The position numbers and the translations under genes are program-made. The notes beneath the pieces were generated by a model. The model saw nothing but the letters and a program-made list of their open reading frames with translations. It did no database searches and had not been told where the DNA came from. Source: Pyxidicoccus xibeiensis (GTDB taxonomy: Bacteria; Myxococcota; Myxococcia; Myxococcales; Myxococcaceae). From it: a stretch of DNA of 64,000 nucleotides. How positions within the stretch are numbered: the first letter of the stretch is position 1; each line of letters begins with the position of its first letter. Of the stretch, positions 29,069-36,201 are shown in pieces. The DNA is taken from the NCBI RefSeq assembly GCF_024198175.1, contig NZ_JAJVKV010000002.1:1054001-1118000 (forward strand), given 5' to 3'.

Positions 29069-30586
29069 TTACACGGGCTGCTCGGTCGACGGGAAGATGG
29101 GCTCCGGCATGCCCGAGCCGCGCGGCCGCTGGCCGAACCGGGTGCGGATGACCGCGCCCAGCGCCATCAGGGTGATGAACAGGGAGACGAGGACGCCGAA
29201 GATGGGGATGGCTCCGATGACCATCAGCACCAGCAGGCCCAGGGCGAGCACCACCGCCTGCGTCTTGCGGCCGCGCAGCACCGGCAGCTTCGTGCCCACC
29301 TCGCTCGCCACCGCCGCGTAGCCCAGCGCCGCCGCCAGGGGCGCCGCCATCCACAGCACCATGGCCGCGGGGATGCCGATGAGGGTGATGCACAGCACCA
29401 CCGTGAGGGGCACCATGGCCAGCAGCCCGAGCAGCCCGGTCAACCCGGTGGCCACCGGCTTGCGGCGGACCTCCTCGCCGAGCAGCTTCATGCGCGCCGG
29501 GAAGAACATCTGCCCCAGGAAGCCCAGGCCGAAGAGCACCGCGAAGGTGAGGATGAACGCGGCCAGGCCGTTGCCGTCGTCATCTTCGCTGTCCCGGGTG
29601 TGCATCTCGTTGTCGCGGGCCTCCCTCATCCCGTTCTTGATTTCGCCGGCCAGCGCGGTGCCGATGCCCGCGCCACCGAAGCTCTCGATGCTGCCCTCCA
29701 CCTCCGCGCCGTCCGCCCGCTCCACGACGCCGCCGAAGGAGGACACGTCGCCCTCCACGTGCGCGCCGTCGCGCAGGATGACGTTGCCGCCGAAGGCGTG
29801 CGCGTCTCCCTCCACGTGGCCGTCGATCTCCAGGTTGCCGCCGAAGGCGACCGCGTCATCCTCCACGTGGCCCTTCACCACCAGGTTGCCGCCGTACACC
29901 ACGGCGCTCTGGACGTTCTGCCCCTCCTTCACCTCCAGGGACTGGCCGCGCGCCACCACGTTGCGGCCGCCGGAGCGGCGGTTGCGCCGCAGCTCCTCGC
30001 GGGTGCGGTCCATCTGCTCGCGCATCCGCTCCCGCACCTCGCGCGCGGTCTCCCGCGCCTCTTCGGGGTCCATGTTCCCCAACTGCTCATGCATGGGCGG
30101 CACCGGCGGCACCGGCGGCACCGGGGCGACGTCAGGCATGGGCGGCGTGGGCGGCGCGGCCTGCGCGGCGACGGCCTCCTCGGGGGCCGGAGTGGCGGCG
30201 GGCGAGGTGTCCGGAGTGGCGGCGGTGCCGGCCTCGGCGGCCTCCTGCTCCTTCGCCGTCATGGGGCGCAGGGTGATGATGGAGTTGTCCTGCTCCATGC
30301 GCAGCGAGTAGGCCCGCGCCACGGTGCGCAGCGCCTGGTTGGCGGTGACGCCGCGCAGGTGCACCTCGGCGGGCGTGTCCAGGTCGCCGGTGACGACGAG
30401 GTTGAGGCCGCCCTTGTCCGCAATCGTCTTGAGCGCGTCGCGCAGGCTGCCGCGGAAGCTGACGTCGATGGTGCGGGCGGCGGGCGCGCTGGCCTCCGCC
30501 TTCGGGGTGGCCTGGGGCTCGGCGCCGAGCGCGAGGGGGGCGCCGAGGAGCAGAGCGGGAAGAAGGATTCGAGTGGAGATCTTCAT
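29069..30586 (-). CDS. STN-domain / bactofilin-like membrane protein
   Basis: A 505-residue protein with an unusual domain mix. A signal peptide (1-22) is followed by an STN-type domain (~38-105; 'RTIDVSFRGSLRDALKTIAD', 'GVTANQALRTVARAYSL') as found at the start of secretins and TonB-linked receptors. A Pro-rich spacer and a charged helical segment ('ETAREVRERMREQMDRTRE') follow, then bactofilin-like beta-helix rungs (~215-315; 'VVYGGNLVVKGHVEDDAVAFG') and four membrane helices (~345-475). It starts seven bases behind the anti-sigma gene and is likely the effector or sensed component of that sigma cassette. The rungs resemble those of the protein at 18703-19230. Confidence 0.8.
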   Translation of the reverse strand: MKISTRILLPALLLGAPLALGAEPQATPKAEASAPAARTIDVSFRGSLRDALKTIADKGGLNLVVTGDLDTPAEVHLRGVTANQALRTVARAYSLRMEQDNSIITLRPMTAKEQEAAEAGTAATPDTSPAATPAPEEAVAAQAAPPTPPMPDVAPVPPVPPVPPMHEQLGNMDPEEARETAREVRERMREQMDRTREELRRNRRSGGRNVVARGQSLEVKEGQNVQSAVVYGGNLVVKGHVEDDAVAFGGNLEIDGHVEGDAHAFGGNVILRDGAHVEGDVSSFGGVVERADGAEVEGSIESFGGAGIGTALAGEIKNGMREARDNEMHTRDSEDDDGNGLAAFILTFAVLFGLGFLGQMFFPARMKLLGEEVRRKPVATGLTGLLGLLAMVPLTVVLCITLIGIPAAMVLWMAAPLAAALGYAAVASEVGTKLPVLRGRKTQAVVLALGLLVLMVIGAIPIFGVLVSLFITLMALGAVIRTRFGQRPRGSGMPEPIFPSTEQPV

Positions 30587-30593
30587 GGGTCGC

Positions 30594-31097
30594 TCACGCT
30601 TCGAAGGGAGTGGGGACGCTGCCGGCGAGCCGCTTGAGGCCATACAGCGAGGACAGGAGGAGGAAGGCCAGGGTGGTGGCCACCGCGAGTCCCGCGGTGG
30701 CCCACAGCGCGTGGGCCCCGCTGAGGACGCCCTCGACGAAGAGGCGGCCCTCGAACAGGAACGAGGCGACGCCGGTGCCCAGGTGGCCGAGCGCCTGGTC
30801 GTTCATCAACAGGTAGCCCAGCCCGCCCATCAGCGACGTCAGCAGGATGGCCACGCCGGACCAGACCTCTCGCCGCTGGGGCACGGGCTCGGCGGCCACG
30901 CGCGCCATGACGTTGGCCACGAAGCTGGGCGGAGGCAGCGGGTCCGACAGCCGGTACAGGTCGTTCTCCATCAGCCGGTGCTCTTCGAGGACGGCCGCGC
31001 AGGCCTCGCACTCGGCGGCATGGTCCAGGGCGGGGCCTTCACCCGCTTCCAGCTCCGCGAAGAGGAGCTCCAGGTCCGGGCACGGGTGCGGGGTCAT
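30594..31097 (-). CDS. anti-sigma factor with zinc-finger-like N-terminus
   Basis: A 167-residue protein overlapping the ECF sigma gene by four bases. The N-terminus has a His-x3-Cys-x2-Cys arrangement ('DHAAECEACAAVLEEH') of the ZAS/zf-HC2 type with a Cys near residue 6. Two hydrophobic segments follow: 'GVAILLTSLMGGLGYLL' and 'ATAGLAVATTLAFLLLSSLY', so it is membrane-bound. It should hold the sigma factor inactive until a signal from outside the cytoplasm. Start ATG overlaps the sigma stop. Confidence 0.82.
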   Translation of the reverse strand: MTPHPCPDLELLFAELEAGEGPALDHAAECEACAAVLEEHRLMENDLYRLSDPLPPPSFVANVMARVAAEPVPQRREVWSGVAILLTSLMGGLGYLLMNDQALGHLGTGVASFLFEGRLFVEGVLSGAHALWATAGLAVATTLAFLLLSSLYGLKRLAGSVPTPFEA

Positions 31098-31723
31098 CGG
31101 GGAGCCTCCTCGGTGGGCGTCATCTTCTTGCGCAGCTTCTCGCGGGCGCGGAACAGCCGGGCCATGATGGTGCCAGGCGCGCAGCCCATGACCTGGGCGA
31201 TCTCCTTCGTCGTGCGCTTCTGGACGTAGTAGAGCGCGAGGACTTCACGGTCATCGGCGGACAGGGTGGCCATCGCCTCCTCGAGCGACTGCCGCTCCTG
31301 CTGGGCGATGGCGCGGTCCTCCTGCGACGCGTCGCCGCTGGGGAGCACCTCCTTCATGGGCTCCAGCTCCTCGGTGCGCACCTTGGTGCGGCGGCGGAGC
31401 AGGTCCAGGCAGAGGTTGCGCGTAATCGCCAGCACCCAGAGGTCGAACGGGCGCGAGTCGTCGTACCGGTGCAGGTTCTGGTACGCGCGCAGCAGGGCCT
31501 CCTGGGCCACCTCCGCGGCCTCGGCCTCGCGCTGGAGCAGCCGCAGGGCCAGGCCGTACACGGGGCGCTGCACGCTGCGCACGAGGGACTCGAAAGCGGA
31601 CGGGTCGCCGCGGCGAGCGGCCTGCACGTCCGCCTTCCAGGGAAGCGGGGGAGCCTCCTCAGCCATCAGCATCCCGATGGCGTGGGCGAGCGACCCGGTA
31701 TCGTCGAGGGCAAGAGCGTTCAC
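31094..31723 (-). CDS. ECF RNA polymerase sigma factor
   Basis: A 209-residue sigma-70 family factor with only regions 2 and 4. Region 2 spans ~38-105 ('FESLVRSVQRPVYGLALRLL', 'AQEALLRAYQNL', 'WVLAITRNLCLDLLRRR'), and region 4 ~145-200 ('TLSADDREVLALYYVQKRTT', 'EIAQVMGCAPGTIMARLFRA'). It starts at GTG with TAGGA six bases upstream. It heads a three-gene operon with its anti-sigma and the STN/bactofilin-like protein, and probably activates its own promoter, which was not identified. Confidence 0.93.
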   Translation of the reverse strand: MNALALDDTGSLAHAIGMLMAEEAPPLPWKADVQAARRGDPSAFESLVRSVQRPVYGLALRLLQREAEAAEVAQEALLRAYQNLHRYDDSRPFDLWVLAITRNLCLDLLRRRTKVRTEELEPMKEVLPSGDASQEDRAIAQQERQSLEEAMATLSADDREVLALYYVQKRTTKEIAQVMGCAPGTIMARLFRAREKLRKKMTPTEEAPR

Positions 31724-31774
31724 GCCTTGTCCTACGGCGCGCCCGTCCGCCCATTGCGTCCAGCGGTGACATCT

Positions 31775-33415
31775 CTATTTCTTCCGTGATTTCGGAGCCT
31801 TGGGAGCCTTGGCCGCCCGGCTGGCCTCCGATTCGGCGCGCGCCACCTCGCGCGCCGCCTTCCGCTGACGCTGTCTTTCCCGGAAGCCCACGGGCGTCTG
31901 GGGCTCGGCCGGACGCTCGGCCGCCTGGGTGACCTGTCCAGCCAGGGTACGGTTGCGGGAGGGCCCGGCGGGAGCGCGCTCCTCGCGGGCCTCGCGGGCC
32001 TCGGCGGGCCTGCGGCGCTCGGGTCCTTCCGCACCCCGGGCGCCCCGGCGCTCGGGGGCGGCTTCGCGCGCGCCACCCCGGCGGTCGTCGCGGCCCGCGG
32101 GGGCGCGGCGGCGGGCGCCGTCCTCGCGCTCGTCCCGGCGGCCTGCCCGGGGAGCGTCCTCGTCCGGGCCGTCACCGGCCTCGACGAAGCGCGCGCGCTG
32201 GGACTCGCGGATGACGGCCGGGGAGTCCTCCGAGTAGTCGAAGTGGAACAGCCGCTTCACCACCAGGGTGGCGTACGCGCCCGGCGGCAGGGTGAAGGCG
32301 ACGTTGACCTTCACGTCCCCGCGGTTGATGTCGTCGGGCATGGTGCGGCCGATGACGAGCTTGTGCGGGAAGACGAGCAGCGGCCGCTCCTCGTGCTTGA
32401 AGTAGAGCCGGCGCGGCTCCTTGGCGATGCGCAGGTCCTCCAGCTTCAGCTTCTCCTTGCCGAGCACCCAGTTGATGGCTTCCTGCTTCTGGGGGTCGGT
32501 GATGACGGAGTCGGGGGCGAGCAGGGGGAAGGTGGCGTCGCGCAGCAGGCGCAGCACGTCCGGGTCGGCGTCGCGGTGGAACAGCAGCGTGCCGGCCTGG
32601 TAGCGCATGGGGAACAGGTGCTCGCGCGGCAGGAGCAGCTGGAGGTAGCGCCGCACGCCCTCGTTCCACAGGTAGCTCTGGTACGTGAAGAGCAGCATCG
32701 CCCGGTAGTCCGAGTCGATCTGCATGAAGGCCTTGAGGTAGTCCTTCGGGTCGTCGCGCAGGGACTTGAGGATGCGGTGGTACTTGCGCGTGCCCTCGAA
32801 GGGGACGCGCGCGTCCCAGCGGCCCCAGTTCTCGCGCCAGAAGGTCTTGATCTTCGCGTCCTCGGTGCGGTCCAGCTCCGAGGGCGCGGCGAGGAAGTTG
32901 TGGAGGGCGGCCTCGAAGTCGCCGCGGATGAGGTCCTTGGCGATGAAGCCCTGGCCATGCTTCAGCGAGCCGAAGCGCTGGCTGTCGAAGTAGTTCACCA
33001 CGCCCAGGCGGTTGACTTCAGCCGTCGCGACGTTGAGGGGCCCCAGCGCCTCCGGGCGCAGCGCGCGCACGGTGACGGAGAAGCGGTTGGAGGTGATGTT
33101 GGCGGAGGACAGGGGCTTGTCCGTGCGGCCCAGGTACTTCAGGCGCAGGTCGGGCTCCTGCATGTCCACGTCGGAGCCGTCCACGGCGATGATCTGCTCG
33201 GTGCGGCCCTGCTTGTCCTTCAGGCCGCAGTAGCTGATGGCGCCGGGCTTGAGGCCGAAGGCGTCCCTCAGTCGGGCGACCGCGTCGAAGGTGGACAGCT
33301 TCTGCTTGTCCATCAGGTAGACGCGGTGACGTCCCGTGTCGACCTCATCGAAACGGTATGACTCCTTGACGGAGAAATCTTCGGGCTTCTGTTTGATTCG
33401 CACGGCGCCCCCCAT
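31775..33415 (-). CDS. truD: tRNA pseudouridine(13) synthase TruD with basic C-terminal tail
   Basis: TruD makes pseudouridine 13 in tRNA-Glu. The first ~400 residues contain the family motifs: 'KQKPEDFSVKE', catalytic 'GLKDKQGRTEQ' (Asp67), 'NYFDSQRFGS' and 'GYRYQAG/TLL'-like region, plus the inserted TRUD subdomain. The protein is 546 residues against ~350 in E. coli because of a ~140-residue tail rich in Arg, Ala, Glu and Pro with no clear fold, ending in a Lys-rich stretch. The ATG used has no good ribosome binding site; GTG at 33403, preceded by GGGGGG, would start at 'RIKQKPEDF' and may be the true start. Confidence 0.92.
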   Translation of the reverse strand: MGGAVRIKQKPEDFSVKESYRFDEVDTGRHRVYLMDKQKLSTFDAVARLRDAFGLKPGAISYCGLKDKQGRTEQIIAVDGSDVDMQEPDLRLKYLGRTDKPLSSANITSNRFSVTVRALRPEALGPLNVATAEVNRLGVVNYFDSQRFGSLKHGQGFIAKDLIRGDFEAALHNFLAAPSELDRTEDAKIKTFWRENWGRWDARVPFEGTRKYHRILKSLRDDPKDYLKAFMQIDSDYRAMLLFTYQSYLWNEGVRRYLQLLLPREHLFPMRYQAGTLLFHRDADPDVLRLLRDATFPLLAPDSVITDPQKQEAINWVLGKEKLKLEDLRIAKEPRRLYFKHEERPLLVFPHKLVIGRTMPDDINRGDVKVNVAFTLPPGAYATLVVKRLFHFDYSEDSPAVIRESQRARFVEAGDGPDEDAPRAGRRDEREDGARRRAPAGRDDRRGGAREAAPERRGARGAEGPERRRPAEAREAREERAPAGPSRNRTLAGQVTQAAERPAEPQTPVGFRERQRQRKAAREVARAESEASRAAKAPKAPKSRKK

Positions 33416-33474
33416 AGCAGCGTGGGCCCGCGGATTGAAGTGCGAGCGCCAGGAAGGGCATAACGTCTGACTTC

Positions 33475-34407
33475 ATGAGGCTTCTTCCCACCCTGCTCGC
33501 CGGGCTCCTGGCCACCGGCTGTGCCACCACGCTGTCCACCCTGCAGACCGCCCGGACCCTGGCGCCCGGGCAGGTCCAGGTGTCCGGGGGCATGGGGGTC
33601 TTCATCCCCCTGGGCACCCTGGTGGAGGTGGTGGACCTCGGCATCGACCAGGGCGAGGAGGCCCGGGACGCGGTGGACGAGGGCCGGCCGTACTCGCTCA
33701 GCGAGGAGGCCCAGCAGCGGCTCCTCACCGCCGGCGTGGCCCTGATGGTGGCCCCCCCGGGCGCCAACCCGGAGCTGATGGTGCGGGTGGGGGTGGTGGA
33801 CCGGGTGGATGTGGGCCTGCGCTACAGCGGCATCTCCCTGAGGGCGGACGCCAAGGTGCTCCTCCTCCACGGCGGGGACGCGGAGCTGGGGCGGCGGATG
33901 GAGCCCGGCCAGCGCTCCTACGACGTGGCCCTGGGGGTGGGCGCGGCGCGCCACTTCTTCTCCAGCCCCGTCCTGGACGTGCTGGAGGTGGTGGAGCTGG
34001 ACGACTTCAGCCGCTACGACGTGGAGGTGCCGCTGTACCTCAGCATGGACTTCGGCGACATCTTCAAGCTCTACGGTGCGCCGAAGTACGTCTACAGCCG
34101 CACCCGGCTGGACCAGCGGCTGGTGGACTACTCCCGGCAGGGCAAGCCGGTGACGGGCTTCGACGCGACGCTCCCCGCCACGGTGGGCAGCCACTTCCTG
34201 GGGAGCACCGTGGGGCTGGCCGTGGGCTACCGGTACGTCCACGTCTTCGCGGAGCTGACGGGGGGGTACATCACCTGCAACCCCGTGCTCTTCGGGGCCG
34301 AGCGCAACCTGGGCGGGGTGACGGTGTTTCCCGCCTTCGGGGTGGCGGTGAAGACGGGCGGGCCGGACCGGGCGCCGGAGGGCCGTCAGGGTGGGAGGGG
34401 GCGCTGA
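33475..34407 (+). CDS. outer-membrane-type lipoprotein, hypothetical
   Basis: A 310-residue protein beginning with a short lipoprotein signal ('LLAGLLATGC', Cys16). The rest is alternating beta strands with aromatic and Gly residues ('QVSGGMGVFIPLG', 'VDVGLRYSGISLRAD', 'VGLAVGYRYVHVFAELTGGY', 'GVTVFPAFGVAVKTG'), a pattern seen in small outer-membrane beta-barrels. One internal Cys. It diverges from truD across 59 bases. No family was recognised; homologues are common in myxobacteria by recollection only. Confidence 0.65.
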   Translation: MRLLPTLLAGLLATGCATTLSTLQTARTLAPGQVQVSGGMGVFIPLGTLVEVVDLGIDQGEEARDAVDEGRPYSLSEEAQQRLLTAGVALMVAPPGANPELMVRVGVVDRVDVGLRYSGISLRADAKVLLLHGGDAELGRRMEPGQRSYDVALGVGAARHFFSSPVLDVLEVVELDDFSRYDVEVPLYLSMDFGDIFKLYGAPKYVYSRTRLDQRLVDYSRQGKPVTGFDATLPATVGSHFLGSTVGLAVGYRYVHVFAELTGGYITCNPVLFGAERNLGGVTVFPAFGVAVKTGGPDRAPEGRQGGRGR

Positions 34408-34539
34408 GGGGGAGTCCCGGCGGCCGGACGCTGACCGGGCGTGCAGGCCTTCGGGTGTCTGGTGGAACGAGGGGATGTCGGCGAGCGTTCCCCGGTTTCG
34501 AGCGGCTCTGATAGTGTCCGGGCCGGTGAGGATTCGCGC

Positions 34540-36201
34540 GTGAGCCAGGCCCCCGCCCCATTCGCCCCGAAGCCCGGGCAGATCCGCGGCCCCCGTCTGA
34601 CCGGGCGCTTCGCGGACGGCAGCCTTGGGGAGTTCCCCCTGGGACCTTTGACGTCCCTGGGCCGGCATCCGTCCAACACGCTCCGGCTGGTGGACCGCGA
34701 GGTCTCCAAGGAACACGCCATCATCGAGCGGGTGGGCAAGGACTTCGTCCTCAAGGACCTGGGCTCGTCCAACGGCACGTTCGTCAATGGCCGGCGGGTG
34801 AAGGAATTGAAGCTGCGGGACGGGGACGAGGTGGCCCTGGGCTCGTCGCGGCTCATCTTCCACAGCGGCGAGCCGGCGGTGAACCACACCGCGCCCACCG
34901 CGCCCGGGGTGACGGTGGTGGCGCAGTCGGTGTCCATGCCGGCCTTCCTGGCGCAGATGGACCAGGTGCCGCAGAACTTCCGTCCGGTGGAGATGGTGAC
35001 GGACGTGGAGGCGCTCAAGCGCGACTACGAGAAGCTGCGCATCGCCCACGAGTTCCACCGCGAGGTGAGCCTCCAGGGCAACCAGACGGGCCTGTTCGAG
35101 CAGATCCTCAAGGTGGCCTTCAAGCTGCTGGCCGCCGACCACGGCGTCATCCTGAAGGTCGCGGACGACGGCCAGTTCATCCCGGCGGCGGTGCACCACC
35201 GCACGGGCAAGCCCGTCAACGTCATGCTGTCCGACACCGTGCTCAAGCGCGTGGTGGAGACGCGCAAGGCGGTGCTGACGGCGGACGCCATCATCGACGA
35301 GCGCTTCTCCGCGGCGGAGAGCATCGTCGCGCAGGGCATCCGCTCCGCCATGGCGGTGCCGCTGATGGTGAACGAGAAGATTCAAGCGGTCCTCTTCCTG
35401 GACAGCCGGCAGCAGATCAACGCCTTCTCGGAGAAGGACCTCGCCATCCTCTCCGGCATCGCCGCGCAGGCGGGCATCGCCCTGGAGAACTCGGTGCTGG
35501 CCGAGCAGATCCGCAACGAGGCGGTGACGCGCGCGGAGCTGAGCCGCTTCCTGTCCAAGGCTGTGGCGGACGCGGTGATTGCCGGCGAGGCCGAGGACCT
35601 GGCGCAGAGCCGGCTGGCGGAGGTGTCCTGCCTGTTCGCGGACATCCGCGGCTTCACGACGATTTCGGAGAACGAGTCGCCGCAGGAAGTCGTGTCCATG
35701 CTCAACGCCTTCTTCACCGCGATGGCGGACGTGGTCTTCCGCTACGAGGGCAACCTGGACAAGTTCATCGGCGACTGTGTCATGGCCGTCTGGGGCCCGC
35801 CGCTGTCGCACCCGGACGACGCGGCGCGGGCGCTGCGCGCGGCGCTGGAGATGCAGGACGCGGTGGGCGCGCTCAACCGGGCGCGCGTGGCCGCGGGCAA
35901 GCAGCCGATCGAGGTCGGCATCGGCGTCAACACCGGCCAGGCCGTCGTGGGCTACATGGGCAGCGCCGAGCGGCACGAGTTCACCGCCATTGGCGACACC
36001 GTCAACACCGCGTCGCGCCTGTGCGGCATGGCGAAGAGCGGCGAGGTGCTGGCCTCGGAGTCGACGGTGCGCAAGGCAGGCAACGGCTTCGACGTGGAAG
36101 GACTCCCGGCCATGCAGGTGAAGGGCAAGGAGAAGGCCGTCCCGACGTACCGGGTCCACGGGCTGGAATACACCACCGCCGCTTCCCCGCGCCGCGCATG
36201 A
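34540..36201 (+). CDS. FHA-GAF adenylate/guanylate cyclase (class III)
   Basis: A 553-residue soluble signalling enzyme starting at GTG with GAGGA eight bases upstream. An FHA domain (~15-115; 'TSLGRHPSNTL', 'SSNGTFVNGRRV') recognises phosphothreonine. A GAF domain (~175-325; 'QIEQILKVAFK'-like region, 'GIRSAMAVPLMV', 'DLAILSGIAAQAG') follows, then a class III cyclase (~360-540) with 'SCLFADIRGFTTIS' and 'FIGDCVMAVWGPP' (both metal Asp present) and 'VVGYMGSAERHEFTAIGD'. The domain should be active; ATP versus GTP preference is not decided. It overlaps the following kinase gene by four bases (ATGA), so the FHA domain may read phosphorylation by that kinase. Confidence 0.9.
   Translation: MSQAPAPFAPKPGQIRGPRLTGRFADGSLGEFPLGPLTSLGRHPSNTLRLVDREVSKEHAIIERVGKDFVLKDLGSSNGTFVNGRRVKELKLRDGDEVALGSSRLIFHSGEPAVNHTAPTAPGVTVVAQSVSMPAFLAQMDQVPQNFRPVEMVTDVEALKRDYEKLRIAHEFHREVSLQGNQTGLFEQILKVAFKLLAADHGVILKVADDGQFIPAAVHHRTGKPVNVMLSDTVLKRVVETRKAVLTADAIIDERFSAAESIVAQGIRSAMAVPLMVNEKIQAVLFLDSRQQINAFSEKDLAILSGIAAQAGIALENSVLAEQIRNEAVTRAELSRFLSKAVADAVIAGEAEDLAQSRLAEVSCLFADIRGFTTISENESPQEVVSMLNAFFTAMADVVFRYEGNLDKFIGDCVMAVWGPPLSHPDDAARALRAALEMQDAVGALNRARVAAGKQPIEVGIGVNTGQAVVGYMGSAERHEFTAIGDTVNTASRLCGMAKSGEVLASESTVRKAGNGFDVEGLPAMQVKGKEKAVPTYRVHGLEYTTAASPRRA

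Noticed and set aside
27608-30637. 1009-codon plus-strand frame across the dehydrogenase, gap and STN/bactofilin genes
   Set aside because: It runs antisense through three well-identified genes and the intergenic region; the product is Arg/His/Ala-rich with no fold.
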